A stretch of 64,000 nt of DNA from Aureimonas sp. AU12. GTDB lineage: Bacteria; Pseudomonadota; Alphaproteobacteria; Rhizobiales; Rhizobiaceae. Location of the stretch: NCBI RefSeq assembly GCF_001463705.1, contig NZ_BBWH01000028.1, forward strand, positions 62,001 through 126,000, in the 5' to 3' direction. The stretch's first letter is position 1, and each line of letters opens with the position of its first letter. Positions 47,962-57,372 of the stretch are shown in pieces. The notes beneath the pieces were generated by a model, which saw only the letters and a list, made by a program, of their open reading frames with translations, had not been told where the DNA came from and searched no databases. The position numbers and the translations under genes are program-made.

Positions 47962-50049
47962 ATGAGACTGTCGATCAAGACCAAACTCGCCGCCTCCTTC
48001 GCATCCGTCGTGGTTCTGTCGGCCGTTGCGGGCTGGGCGGGCATCCAGAGTCTGGGGGCAGCCAACGAGCGAGCCGACGCGTTCGCGAACGGGCCGTTCG
48101 CACAGGTCCAGCGCCTGTCGGATCTCCTGACGATGCAGAACGCCTCGCGGCGCGCGCTGGCGGAGATCGTGCTCAGCGAGGACGAGGCCGGAACCAACGA
48201 ACTGGTGACCGAGTTCGAGGCCTCGAACGCGGCGCTCGCGACGACGCTGACGGCCTATCTCGCCGCGCTGCCGGCCGAGCGCCGGGCGCAGGCCACCGAT
48301 CTCGAAGGCACGCTGGCCGAGTTGAAGGCCGGGTTCGGCCAGGCCCTGCCGCTGGCGATGACGACGCGGCGCTCCGACGCGATCGAGGCGATGGCGAAGG
48401 CCGAGCCGCTTTCGCGCGGAATTTCCGGTGATCTCCTGCAACTCCAGAGCGCCATCAAGAACGCCACGCAGACGCCGCTCAGCGTCATCGCGCAGCAGGT
48501 CATCGCCGACATCCGCGTCCGCTTTCCCGAGCTGAAGATGATCTCGGCGCAGGCGCTGCTCGAAAGCGACGACGCCAAGCTCGCCGCCATCGCCAAGAAC
48601 GTGAAGGCCGGCGCGACCCAGATGGACTCGCTTCTCAAGCAGGTTCGCGGCGCCGTCGGCACCAACCTCCTGCCGCGCGTCGACAAGGTGGACAAGAACT
48701 GGGCGGCCTTCCGCACCGCCATGGACGAGTGGGTGGCCGGCGGTCTCTCCAACGACAACACGCGCGCTTCCGAACTCAACAGCGGGACGGTCCTGCCGGT
48801 CGCCGAGCGCTTCGAAAGCCGTCTGCGCGAACAGCTCGACGCCGAGCGCGGCGTCGCCGCCGACTTCGTCGCCGACACGACGCAGTCCTACGCGTCGACC
48901 CGGCTGATGCTGACCGCGCTCGTCGCGGCCGCCGCTCTTCTCGGCGCGCTGGCCGCGACCTTCATGGCCGTCTCGATCTCGCGCGGTCTGAAGCGCTCGC
49001 TCAACCTTGCCGACGCCATCGGAAGTGGCGACCTGACCGCCTCCGTCGATGCTAGGGCCAAGGACGAGATCGGCGATCTCCTGCGCTCGATGAACGCGAT
49101 GCGCGAGCATCTGGCCTCGATCGTCTCGGACGTGCGCGGTTCGGCAGGGCAAGTGGCCTCCGGCTCGGCCCAGTCCGCCACGACCGCCGATCAGCTCTCG
49201 TCCGGCTCGACCGAGCAGGCCGCGGCGTCCGAGCAGGCGTCCGCCGCGATGGAGGAGATGACCGCCAACATCCGCCAGAACGCCGACAACGCATCGACCA
49301 CCGAAAAGATCGCCGCGCAGGCCAGCATCAGCGCCGAGAAGACCGGCGTGGCCGTGGCCCACTCCGTCGAGGCGATGCGCATCATCGCGCAGAAGATTCA
49401 GGTCGTGCAGGAGATCGCCCGCCAGACCGACCTTCTGGCGCTGAACGCGGCGATCGAGGCGGCGCGCGCCGGGAGCCACGGCAAGGGCTTCGCGGTGGTG
49501 GCCTCCGAGGTGCGCAAGCTTGCCGAGCGCTCGCAGCAGGCCGCGGCCGAGATCGGCACGCTGTCGTCGCAGACGCTGACGGCGTCGGAAGAGGCAGGCC
49601 GCATGCTCGGCAATCTCGTGCCGGATATCCAGCGCACGGCCGAACTGATCACCGAGATCTCGGCCGCCTGCCGCGAGCAGACGATCGGCGTGGAGCAGAT
49701 CAACCAGGCGATCCAGCAGCTGGATCAGGTGACGCAGGCCAATGCCGGTGCCGCCAACGAAATGTCGGCGACCTCTGAGCAGCTCTCGGCGGAAGCGGGA
49801 CGCCTGAACGAGCGCGCTGCGTTCTTCAAGCTGAACGAGAGCGAGACGGCCTCGGTGCCGACTGCGGCCGTCGGCGAGGCGCATGCACCGGCGAGCGAAC
49901 TGCCCGTCCATCGCCTTCAGGCGAACGCCGCGACCTTCGCGGCCTCGCGCCCGGCTTCCAAGGCGAAGGCCTCGAAGGCGCCTGCGGATGACGGGTTCGA
50001 CTTCGATCTCGGTGGCAACGAAGGTGGCTTCGAGCGCATGAGCGCCTGA
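47962..50049 (+). CDS. Methyl-accepting chemotaxis protein with helical sensor domain
   Basis: Chemoreceptor, 695 residues. A membrane helix (about 8-28) leads to an extended all-helical periplasmic domain (about 30-310), a second helix (about 315-340), HAMP ([20 protein letters not shown]) and the signalling coiled coil. From about residue 400 it is nearly the same as the receptor at 31860, including the hairpin tip [15 protein letters not shown]. The tail ends [18 protein letters not shown]. The sensor domain is unlike the other receptor, so the two share output but not input. Ligand unknown. Confidence 0.9.
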   Translation: MRLSIKTKLAASFASVVVLSAVAGWAGIQSLGAANERADAFANGPFAQVQRLSDLLTMQNASRRALAEIVLSEDEAGTNELVTEFEASNAALATTLTAYLAALPAERRAQATDLEGTLAELKAGFGQALPLAMTTRRSDAIEAMAKAEPLSRGISGDLLQLQSAIKNATQTPLSVIAQQVIADIRVRFPELKMISAQALLESDDAKLAAIAKNVKAGATQMDSLLKQVRGAVGTNLLPRVDKVDKNWAAFRTAMDEWVAGGLSNDNTRASELNSGTVLPVAERFESRLREQLDAERGVAADFVADTTQSYASTRLMLTALVAAAALLGALAATFMAVSISRGLKRSLNLADAIGSGDLTASVDARAKDEIGDLLRSMNAMREHLASIVSDVRGSAGQVASGSAQSATTADQLSSGSTEQAAASEQASAAMEEMTANIRQNADNASTTEKIAAQASISAEKTGVAVAHSVEAMRIIAQKIQVVQEIARQTDLLALNAAIEAARAGSHGKGFAVVASEVRKLAERSQQAAAEIGTLSSQTLTASEEAGRMLGNLVPDIQRTAELITEISAACREQTIGVEQINQAIQQLDQVTQANAGAANEMSATSEQLSAEAGRLNERAAFFKLNESETASVPTAAVGEAHAPASELPVHRLQANAATFAASRPASKAKASKAPADDGFDFDLGGNEGGFERMSA

Positions 50050-50070
50050 TCCCGGCACCCGATCCGAAGA

Positions 50071-50119
50071 CGACAAGGCGAGGCCCGGATGCGGGGAGCA
50101 TCCGGGCCTCGCCTTGTCG
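50071..50119. terminator. Very long perfect hairpin terminator
   Basis: A 22-bp perfect inverted repeat (50071-50092 with 50098-50119) with a 5-nt loop lies between the chemoreceptor and ridA. The minus-strand gene ridA stops at 50124, so it serves both directions. Confidence 0.8.
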
Positions 50120-50123
50120 GGGG

Positions 50124-50537
50124 TCACCGGCGAAAGGCCGTCGCCTCGATCTCGACCTTCATCTCCGGCCGGATCAGACCGGCGACGATCATGGTGGCGG
50201 CCGGGCGGATTTCGCCGAACCAGCGCCCGGTCACCGCGAACACGGCGTCCTGGAACGCGGCGTCCGTGATGATGTACCGAACGCGCACCACGTCGCTCAT
50301 CGCGAAACCGGCCTCGCGCAGCGCCGCCTCGATCGTTCGAAGCGCGCTCTCGGCCTGCTCGCCGACATCGTCCGGCATGGTCATCGCCGCGTAGTCGTAG
50401 CCCGTGGTGCCCGAGACGAAGCACCAGGGGCCGTCGGCGACGGCGCGCGAATAGCCCGCCTGCCGCTCGAAGGGCGAACCGGTGGAGACGAGCCGGCGTC
50501 CCGCGCAGGCCTGCGGGTCCTCCGTCCCGGCCGTCAT
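50124..50537 (-). CDS. RidA-family protein (YjgF/YER057c)
   Basis: A 137-residue trimeric enamine/imine deaminase family member. It has VADGPWCFVSGTTGYD, the helix EQAESALRTIEAALREAGF, VVRVRYIITD and the C-terminal KVEIEATAFRR. The conserved Arg of true RidA is best matched by R in VVRVRYIITD, so activity on 2-aminoacrylate is possible but unproven. It starts 4 bp after the leuD stop and is surely cotranscribed with it. RidA is known to protect PLP enzymes, including the branched-chain aminotransferase. Confidence 0.84.
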   Translation of the reverse strand: MTAGTEDPQACAGRRLVSTGSPFERQAGYSRAVADGPWCFVSGTTGYDYAAMTMPDDVGEQAESALRTIEAALREAGFAMSDVVRVRYIITDAAFQDAVFAVTGRWFGEIRPAATMIVAGLIRPEMKVEIEATAFRR

Positions 50538-50541
50538 CCGG

Positions 50542-51147
50542 TTAGGCCCAGGGACGCTCAACGGCGAGCTTCTGCTCGAAGGTCGTGATGTCGCCCTCGC
50601 GCTCCAGCGTCAGGCCGATATCGTCGAGCCCATTGAGGAGGCAATGCTTGCGGAACGGGTCCATCTCGAAGGCGATCGTGCCGCCATCGGGGCGGCGGAT
50701 TTCCTGCGCGGCGAGATCCACCGAGAGCGTCGCGTTCGCGCCCTTCTCGGCATCGCCCATCAGGGCGTCGAGTTCGGCTTGGGTCACGCGGATCGGCAGG
50801 ATACCGTTCTTGAAGCAGTTGTTGTAGAAGATGTCGGCGAACGAGGTCGAGATCACGCAGCGGATGCCGAAGTCGAGAAGCGCCCAGGGCGCATGCTCGC
50901 GCGAGGAGCCGCAGCCGAAATTGTCGCCGACGACGAGGATTTCCGCCTTGCGGTAGGCCGAGCGGTTGAGCACGAAGCTCTCGTTCTCCGACCCGTCCTC
51001 GCGGTAGCGCAGGTTCGCGAAGAGGCCGACGCCGAGGCCTGTGCGCTTGATCGTCTTCAGGTAGTCCTTCGGGATGATCATGTCGGTGTCGACATTCATC
51101 GTGGGCAGCGGCGCGGCGACGCCGGTCAGGTGATCGAACTTCTGCAT
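50542..51147 (-). CDS. leuD: 3-isopropylmalate dehydratase small subunit
   Basis: Isopropylmalate isomerase small subunit of leucine synthesis, 201 residues. It contains [16 protein letters not shown], the swivel-domain signature [21 protein letters not shown] (shown in part at about 74-90) and [22 protein letters not shown] precedes ATG 51147. The large subunit LeuC, which holds the Fe-S cluster, is not in the window. Confidence 0.95.
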   Translation of the reverse strand: MQKFDHLTGVAAPLPTMNVDTDMIIPKDYLKTIKRTGLGVGLFANLRYREDGSENESFVLNRSAYRKAEILVVGDNFGCGSSREHAPWALLDFGIRCVISTSFADIFYNNCFKNGILPIRVTQAELDALMGDAEKGANATLSVDLAAQEIRRPDGGTIAFEMDPFRKHCLLNGLDDIGLTLEREGDITTFEQKLAVERPWA

Positions 51148-51375
51148 GGGAACCGGTCCTCGAACGGGCGATCGGGCGATGGGAGGCCCCGTCCTACACC
51201 CGCGACGCCCCGCACCCAAGATGCCCCGAGCATTTCCAGAGGAAGGGGCTGCTCTTCCTTGTCGGACAAGCCGGATCAAAAACAAGGCTCTTGCCGAAAA
51301 CCGGCGGCGGAACATGGGTCGGGAGCCGGGCGCGCACCGCTTGCCCGCCCGGCGCCGATGGGGCAGAGGAGGGCC

Positions 51376-52275
51376 ATGCTGCCCGTCGAACCGCTCCTGC
51401 GCTCCGTGCTCTTCGTTCCCGCCGCCCATGCGCGGGCCCTCGCCAAGTCCGCCGCGATCCCGGCCGACGCGCTGATCTTCGACCTCGAGGATTCCGCCGC
51501 GGACGAGGAGAAGGACGCCGCGCGCGAGAGCCTGCGCGCCCATCTGAAGGCGGTGCCGAGGCGCGCCGGCGACCCGCTGCGCGTCGTGCGCATCAACCCG
51601 CTGCGAACCCGCCACGGCACCGAAGACCTGTTGATGGCGCGGGGCGCGCGGGTGGATGCGATCCTCCTGCCGAAGGTCGATGGCCCCGAGCGGCTGCGCG
51701 AGGCCGACGGCGCCCTGATCGAGACCGACGCCCCGACGACCCTGCGGCTCTGGGCGATGATCGAGACCGCGCGGGGAGTCGCCAACGCGCTCGCCATCGC
51801 CGACGCGGCGTTGCACTATCGCCTCGGCGCGCTCGTCGTCGGGCCGAACGATCTCGTGGCGGAAGCGAACCTTCGCCTCTCGCCGGGGCGCTCCGAACTG
51901 ATGCCCTGGCTCGGCCCGGTGCTCATTGCCGGACGCGCGGCCGGCGTGCCCGTGCTCGACGGGGTCTTCAACGACTTCTCCGACGCCGCCGGGTTCGCCG
52001 CCGAATGCCATGCCGCGCGCGACCTCGGCTTTTCCGGCAAGACGCTCATTCATCCCGCGCAGGTCGGCGCGGCCGAGGCCGCCTTCTCGCCGAGCCCGGC
52101 CGAGATCGCGGGGGCGCAAGCCATCGTCGCGGCCTTCGCCGATCCGGCCGCGGCGGGCCGCGGGGTCGTGCGGCTGGACGGCCGCATGGTCGAGCGCTTG
52201 CATCTCGTGCGCGCCGAAGCGCTTCTCGCCCGCGCCCATTTCATCGCCATCCAATCGAGGGAGACCACCCCATGA
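51376..52275 (+). CDS. HpcH/HpaI aldolase, CitE-like lyase
   Basis: Mg2+-dependent acyl-CoA lyase of the CitE/malyl-CoA lyase family, 299 residues. It shows [18 protein letters not shown], the [15 protein letters not shown] segment (about 36-50) with a metal-binding Glu/Asp, [16 protein letters not shown] with the substrate Arg, LLPKVDGPE and [19 protein letters not shown]. Likely substrates are malyl-, citramalyl- or beta-methylmalyl-CoA. GAGGAGGG precedes ATG 51376. Its TGA overlaps the start of the DUF1737 gene. No citDF genes are present, so it is not part of citrate lyase. Confidence 0.85.
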   Translation: MLPVEPLLRSVLFVPAAHARALAKSAAIPADALIFDLEDSAADEEKDAARESLRAHLKAVPRRAGDPLRVVRINPLRTRHGTEDLLMARGARVDAILLPKVDGPERLREADGALIETDAPTTLRLWAMIETARGVANALAIADAALHYRLGALVVGPNDLVAEANLRLSPGRSELMPWLGPVLIAGRAAGVPVLDGVFNDFSDAAGFAAECHAARDLGFSGKTLIHPAQVGAAEAAFSPSPAEIAGAQAIVAAFADPAAAGRGVVRLDGRMVERLHLVRAEALLARAHFIAIQSRETTP

Positions 52276-52478
52276 AGCTCTATCGCCTGATCACCGGACC
52301 CGACGACGCCGCCTTCTGCCACCGCATCTGCGACGCGCTCGCCAAGGGCTGGGAGTTGCAGGGCAGCCCGGCCTACGGCTTCGACGCGGCGGCCGGCGTG
52401 ATGAAATGCGCGCAGGCCGTGGTGAAGACCGTCGAGGGCAAGACCTACGAGCCCGACATGAAGCTCGGCCAACAGTGA
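52272..52478 (+). CDS. DUF1737 small protein
   Basis: A 68-residue soluble protein with the DUF1737 pattern: [18 protein letters not shown], then [16 protein letters not shown] and a C-terminal half ending in DMKLGQQ. The ATGA overlap couples it to the CitE-like lyase gene. Function unknown; it occurs widely as an orphan small protein in proteobacteria. Confidence 0.82.
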   Translation: MKLYRLITGPDDAAFCHRICDALAKGWELQGSPAYGFDAAAGVMKCAQAVVKTVEGKTYEPDMKLGQQ

Positions 52479-52539
52479 CGGCACCCGCCGTCGCGAGCGA
52501 GCATCGCCAGCTCATGGACGAGGTCGGCCGCCGCTCGCG

Positions 52540-53244
52540 TTGGATCGCCCGCTCTTGAAAGCTCTCGCCCGAGCGCTGGCTCTCGCGCTGGCGTGCCTCG
52601 CCGTCGTCGCCGGGCTGATGGTCCTCGGCGTCGTGCTGCCGCGCGGCGGGGCGGGCGGGTTCGCGCCGGCGGGTGAGGGGGCGGGTTCGCATGTCGTCAC
52701 GCTCGTCGCCAACCCGATCCACACCGACATCGCCCTGGAGGCGACGCCGGAGCTCCTCGAGCGCTTCGGGTTTCTCGCCCGTGACGGCCTGCCGCTGGCC
52801 CATCCCGACCTTCGCACGATCGTGGTGGGCTGGGGCGGCCGCGCCTTCTACACGCAGACGCCGACCTGGGCCGATCTCACCTTCGATGCGCTCTGGCGCT
52901 CGCTGACGCTCGACCGCTCGGTGCTGCATGTCGGCCTCGGCGGCGCCATCGACGACAGCGTGCCGGGCGTGCGCCGCGTCGTGCTCGGCGATGCCGCGTT
53001 CGAGGCGCTGGTGAGCTTCATCGAGGCGAGCTTCGTGCCGGGACGCGACGGCACGCCGGACGTTCTGCCGGGCGTCGCCTACGGCCCGTTCGACCGCTTC
53101 TACGAGGCACAGGGGCGCTTCAACGTGCTCGTGGGCTGCAACACCTGGACGGCGGCGGCGCTGCGCGCGGCCGGCCTTCGCACCGGCTTCTGGTCGCCGC
53201 TGCCGCCGAACCTCCTCTGGGGGCTCGACCTCCACGCGGGCTGA
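52540..53244 (+). CDS. DUF2459 (TIGR02117) family protein
   Basis: An exported or membrane-anchored protein of 234 residues, with an N-terminal hydrophobic helix (about 7-35). It has NPIHTDIAL (about 58-66), IVVGWGGRAFYTQTPTW and FNVLVGCNTWTAAALRAAG, which are the DUF2459 landmarks; the conserved His and Cys suggest a papain/NlpC-like thiol enzyme, which is inference. The start is an unusual TTG at 52540; no ATG fits, and a second TTG at 52555 is possible. Separate from the DUF1737 gene by 61 bp. Confidence 0.72.
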   Translation: MDRPLLKALARALALALACLAVVAGLMVLGVVLPRGGAGGFAPAGEGAGSHVVTLVANPIHTDIALEATPELLERFGFLARDGLPLAHPDLRTIVVGWGGRAFYTQTPTWADLTFDALWRSLTLDRSVLHVGLGGAIDDSVPGVRRVVLGDAAFEALVSFIEASFVPGRDGTPDVLPGVAYGPFDRFYEAQGRFNVLVGCNTWTAAALRAAGLRTGFWSPLPPNLLWGLDLHAG

Positions 53245-53251
53245 GCCAGCC

Positions 53252-53674
53252 TCAGTCGGCGGCGGCTTCCAGCGCTTCCATGTCGTCGTCCGACAAGCCG
53301 AAATGGTGGCCGATCTCGTGGATCAGCACGTGGCCGACCAGCGTGCCCAGGCTTTCCTCGTGCTCGGCCCAATAGTCGAGGATCGGCCGGCGATAGAGCA
53401 GGATGCGGTTCGGCATCTCGCCGGTGACGGGGGTGCCGAGCGCGCCCACCGCGCGCCCCTCGAACAGGCCGAGAATGTCGAACTGGCTCTCCAGTCCCAT
53501 TTCCTCGATCACGTCCTCCTCGGGAAAGTCGGCGACACAAAACCGGATCTCGCCCGACAACGCCCGGAACTCGGCCGGTAGCGCCGCATAGGCTTCGAGC
53601 GCGAGCGATTCGAGTTCTTCGAGGCTCGGCGCGAGCCGGCGGCCCCAGTCGCTCGTCTGATCCAACTGTCCCAT
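53252..53674 (-). CDS. Zincin-like metallopeptidase family protein (DUF1025/PF06262)
   Basis: A 140-residue acidic protein with the minimal zincin active site H119-E120-x-x-H123, followed by HFGLSDDDM, the third-ligand Asp region. It also has ILGLFEGRAVG and MPNRILLYRRPILDYW, characteristic of this family of compact metallopeptidases. Substrates are unknown. ATG 53674 gives family length; it is convergent with the DUF2459 gene, with 7 bp between stops. Confidence 0.85.
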   Translation of the reverse strand: MGQLDQTSDWGRRLAPSLEELESLALEAYAALPAEFRALSGEIRFCVADFPEEDVIEEMGLESQFDILGLFEGRAVGALGTPVTGEMPNRILLYRRPILDYWAEHEESLGTLVGHVLIHEIGHHFGLSDDDMEALEAAAD

Positions 53675-53845
53675 GCGGTCCCCGTGACGAATGCGCGGGC
53701 TCGCACTGGAGCCCGCGCCGATCCTGTTGCCACAAGTTCGGCCGGCGGGCGAAAATTTCAACGCCCGCGTGGTGAAGCAGGCCTCGCCGTCACACCTTGC
53801 CCGCGAGGCGCGATGGCGCGGCTCGTCCGTCCGCCGTCCCGCGCG

Positions 53846-56428
53846 TCAGCTGCGCGGGTTGAGGTTCTCGGGATCGTAGAGCGCCCGCGAGCCCACCGCC
53901 GCGACCTCCACCGGATAACGCTCGCCGAAATACTCGATCTCGAGCGCCCGGCCGAGGATGGCATGATCCGCCGGCAGATAGGCCAGCGCGATGGTGCGCC
54001 CGATCGACGGTCCGTAGGCGATCGAGGTGGTGAAGGAGCGTCGTCCCAGCGCATCGACCAGCGTCTCGCCCGTCGCCGGGTCGAGCACCGGCAGGATGCC
54101 GACGGGATAGCGCGCGACGCCGTTGCGGTCGGTATTCCCCGTCATCACGAGGGTGCAGAGCGTCGCGGGCTGGCGCTCGCGGGCGCGATATTCGAGATGG
54201 CGGGCCTTGCCGCGGAAATCGGCGTCTTTCACCTTCGGGCGCGCGAGATCCGCCTCGTAGAGATTGTACTCGGTCAGGAGATCGGCGTTCTGCAGGCGCA
54301 GGCTCTTCTCCATGCGCCGCGAGTTGGCATAGGTCTCGATGCCCACCGGCACCGCCCCGGTCGAGGCCAGCGCGTCCCAGACCGCGAGGCCGTCCGCATA
54401 GGGCACGTGCAGCTCGAAACCCTGCTCGCCGACATAGGAGATGCGGAAGGCGAGGACGTCGACGCCCGCGATCCGCACAGGCTTCAGCGCCGCGAAGGGG
54501 AAGGCCGCGGCCTCCAGCGCGGCCGGGTCCTCGACGATCCCCTGCAGCTTGGCGCGCGCGTTCGGGCCCCAGATGCCGACCGTGACGAGGTCGCTCGTGC
54601 GGTCCTCGATCGTCACATCGAGGCCGCGCTCGCGGGCGACCTCAGTGATGTAGTGGAAGTCGCGCGGTGCGGCGTCCGCGCCGTCGACGACGCGCAGGCG
54701 GTCGGCGAGGCGCAGCACCGTCAGGTCGGAGCGCACCATGCCCTCGTCGTCGAGGAAGTGCGTGTAGATGCCCTTGTCGATATTGGCGTCGCCCCCGATC
54801 CGCGCCGCGCAGAGCCATTCGAGCAGGGCGACGTGGTCGGGGCCGGAAACTTCGAGGATGGCGAAGTGCGAGAGGTTGATGATGCCGGCATCCTCGCTCA
54901 TGGCGAGTTGCTCGGCGTTCGACACCCGCCAGAAATGGCGCGCGTCCCACTCGTTCTCGCGCACCGGGATGCGGTCGCCGTATTTTTCGAGCAGCGGTGC
55001 GTTCGCGGCGTAGCCGTGGGCGCGCTCCCAGCCGCCGAGCTCCATGAAGTGGCCGCCGAGCGCGACTTCGCGCGCGTGGAAGGGCGAGCGGCGCACGTCG
55101 CGTCCGAGCGAGAAGGGCTCGCGCGGATGCACGGCGGGGTTGTAGATCTTCTTCGCCGTCTCGGTGCAGCGCTCGAAGATCATCTCCTCGGTGAGCTGGT
55201 GCGGATAGAAGCGCGCGACGTCGATCGCGTGATGGTCGATCTGCGTGCGCCCGTCGGTCATCCAGTCGGCGATGAGCTTGCCGTAGGCCGGCCCGTCCTT
55301 CACCCAGATCGCCACGCAGTACCACAGGCCCTTCACCTTGCGGCTTTCGCCGCAGGAGGGGCCGCCGTCCGAGGTCACCTGCAGCAGGCCGTTGAAGGAA
55401 TGGCTCTCGTTGTAGCCGAGCTCGCCGAGGATCGGCGTCAGCTCGATGGCGCGCTCCAGCGGCTCAAGGATCTGCTCCATGTCGAGGTCGCGCTGCGAGG
55501 GCGAGAGCCGCGCCTCGCGCTTGGAGAGGATGTCGCGGGGGTGGCAGAGGCGGGGATCGTTCTCCTCGTAGTAGCCCCACTCGATCTGCCCGCCCTCGGC
55601 GGTGGTCGGGTCGCCGGTGTCGCGCATGTAGGCGGAATTGCCCTGGTCGCGCATCAGCGGATAGCCGATCTCCTTGCCGGTGCCCGCGAACTCGTTGTAG
55701 GGCCCGAAGAAGGTCAGCGGGTGGTCCACCGGCATGACCGGCAGGTCCTCGCCGGCCATCTCGGCGATCAGCCGGCCCCAGATGCCGGCGCAGACCACGA
55801 CGTGCTCGGCCATGATCGTGCCGCGCGGGGTAACGACGCCGGCGATGCGGCCGTTCTCGATGACCAGCGAGTGCGCGGCCGTGTTGGCGAAGGCCCGGAG
55901 CTTGCCGGCGGCCTCGCCCTGGTCGACGAGCTTGCCGGCGACGGTCTGCGATCGCGGGATGACGAGCCCGGCATCGGGATCCCACAGACCGCCCTGGACC
56001 TGGTCCTCCTCGATGAGCGGGAATTTTTCCTTGATCTCGGCGGGCTCGATCAGGCGGACCCGCGTGCCGAACGCCTTGCCCGAGGAGACCTTGCGCCGGA
56101 TCTCGTCCATCCGCGCATCGTCCCCGACGCGCGCCACCTCGAGCCCGCCGACGCGCGCGTAGTGACCCATCTTCTCGAAGAAATCGATGGAGTAGAGCGT
56201 CGTCCAGCACGAGAGGAAGTCGTGGCTGGTCGTGTAGCAGAAGTCGGAGGCATGCGCCGTCGAGCCGACGTCGGTGGGGATGCCGCTCGCGTCGATGCCG
56301 ACGATGTCGTCCCAGCCGCGCTCGATCAGGTGGTGGGCGACCGAGGCGCCGACGATCCCGCCGAGCCCGATGATGACGACGTTCGCTTTGGTGGGAAACC
56401 CGGACAAGTCTGCTGCTCCGATTGCCAT
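53846..56428 (-). CDS. FAD-dependent dehydrogenase with GcvT domain (dimethylglycine/sarcosine dehydrogenase-like)
   Basis: An 860-residue two-module flavoenzyme. Residues 1-450 are a DAO-type FAD domain with VIIGLGGIVGASVAHHL (18-34) and GSTAHASDF (55-63); H59 matches the histidine that binds FAD covalently in dimethylglycine dehydrogenase, while the usual Trp before it is Ala. Residues about 470-860 are the GcvT tetrahydrofolate-binding domain (ILEVSGPDHVALLEWLC, ISYVGEQGFELHVP). Such enzymes oxidise N-methyl or similar amines and pass formaldehyde to folate. It is the last gene of the minus-strand cluster, 107 bp after an SDR gene. Substrate unknown. Confidence 0.85.
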   Translation of the reverse strand: MAIGAADLSGFPTKANVVIIGLGGIVGASVAHHLIERGWDDIVGIDASGIPTDVGSTAHASDFCYTTSHDFLSCWTTLYSIDFFEKMGHYARVGGLEVARVGDDARMDEIRRKVSSGKAFGTRVRLIEPAEIKEKFPLIEEDQVQGGLWDPDAGLVIPRSQTVAGKLVDQGEAAGKLRAFANTAAHSLVIENGRIAGVVTPRGTIMAEHVVVCAGIWGRLIAEMAGEDLPVMPVDHPLTFFGPYNEFAGTGKEIGYPLMRDQGNSAYMRDTGDPTTAEGGQIEWGYYEENDPRLCHPRDILSKREARLSPSQRDLDMEQILEPLERAIELTPILGELGYNESHSFNGLLQVTSDGGPSCGESRKVKGLWYCVAIWVKDGPAYGKLIADWMTDGRTQIDHHAIDVARFYPHQLTEEMIFERCTETAKKIYNPAVHPREPFSLGRDVRRSPFHAREVALGGHFMELGGWERAHGYAANAPLLEKYGDRIPVRENEWDARHFWRVSNAEQLAMSEDAGIINLSHFAILEVSGPDHVALLEWLCAARIGGDANIDKGIYTHFLDDEGMVRSDLTVLRLADRLRVVDGADAAPRDFHYITEVARERGLDVTIEDRTSDLVTVGIWGPNARAKLQGIVEDPAALEAAAFPFAALKPVRIAGVDVLAFRISYVGEQGFELHVPYADGLAVWDALASTGAVPVGIETYANSRRMEKSLRLQNADLLTEYNLYEADLARPKVKDADFRGKARHLEYRARERQPATLCTLVMTGNTDRNGVARYPVGILPVLDPATGETLVDALGRRSFTTSIAYGPSIGRTIALAYLPADHAILGRALEIEYFGERYPVEVAAVGSRALYDPENLNPRS

Positions 56429-56535
56429 TCGGGCGCCAGCATAGGCGGGGCGCGGCGCCGATGCAGTCCTATTTCCGACATAGGACGGTTTCGTCGCGAC
56501 CCAATGCGACGTGCGGCATCGCGCCCGACGCCCCG

Positions 56536-57372
56536 TCAGGCGCAGCGCGAGGAGAGCCCGCCATCGACCACGAGAAGTTGGCCGGTGATGTAGCGCGCCT
56601 CGTCGCTGGCGAGGAACACGGCGGCGTTGGCGACGTCCCATGCGTCGCCGGCAAAGCCCATCGGGCAGAGCGCGGCGCGCTCGCGCCGGGCCGCCTCGAT
56701 GTCGCCGCCGAAGCGGGCGCCGAGCTGGTTGTGGACGAGCGGCGTGTCGAGGATGCCGGGCACCACGGCATTGGCGCGGATGCCGTTGGCGGCGTGTTCG
56801 AGCGCGATCGAACTCGTCAGCTGGTTGAGCGCCGCCTTCGAGGCGGCATAGCCGGCATAGGTGATGCCGCAATAGCGCAGCGAGCCGACGGTGGAGATGT
56901 TGGTGACGACGCCGCCGCGTGGCTGGGCGCGCATCTGGCGGATGGCGAGCCGGCAGGCGATGAAGGGCGCGGTGACGTTGAGCGCGAAGGCGCGCGCCCA
57001 GGTCTCGTCGCTCATCTCGGCGGTGGGCGCGACCTCGGCGATCCCCGCATTGTTGTGGAGGACGTCGATCGCGCCGAAGGCGTCGAGCGCGTGCGCGAAG
57101 ACGGTTTCGACGGCTTGGCCGTCGGTGGCGGAGGCGGCCAGCGGCAGGGCGCGCACGCCCGCACCCTCGCAGAGCCGGGCGGTCTCCTGCGCCCGCTCCT
57201 TCACGAGATCCACCACCACGAGGTCGGCCCCGGCCAGCGCATAGGCAACGGCCGCCGCCTGTCCGTTGCTCCAGCCGGGGCCGGACGTGCCGGCGCCGAA
57301 CACGAGCACCGTGCGCCCGGCCAGCCGGCGCGAGGGGGCGGGGGCATGCGCGGGAAGCGCGAGCGCGCTCAT
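56536..57372 (-). CDS. Short-chain dehydrogenase/reductase with atypical cofactor motif
   Basis: A 278-residue SDR. The cofactor loop is FGAGTSGPGWSNG (about 25-37), longer than the classical TGxxxGIG, and resembles a subgroup found with catabolic clusters. HNNAG, ISTVGS and the Y-A-A-S-K catalytic pair are present, and the C-terminus has YITGQLLVVDGG. Its start overlaps the hydrolase stop by 4 bp. Probably oxidises a hydroxy or hydroxyacyl intermediate of the pathway. Confidence 0.83.
   Translation of the reverse strand: MSALALPAHAPAPSRRLAGRTVLVFGAGTSGPGWSNGQAAAVAYALAGADLVVVDLVKERAQETARLCEGAGVRALPLAASATDGQAVETVFAHALDAFGAIDVLHNNAGIAEVAPTAEMSDETWARAFALNVTAPFIACRLAIRQMRAQPRGGVVTNISTVGSLRYCGITYAGYAASKAALNQLTSSIALEHAANGIRANAVVPGILDTPLVHNQLGARFGGDIEAARRERAALCPMGFAGDAWDVANAAVFLASDEARYITGQLLVVDGGLSSRCA

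Noticed and set aside
53684-56593. 969-codon plus-strand ORF
   Set aside because: Antisense of the FAD/GcvT flavoenzyme with low-complexity Arg/Asp/Val-rich translation.
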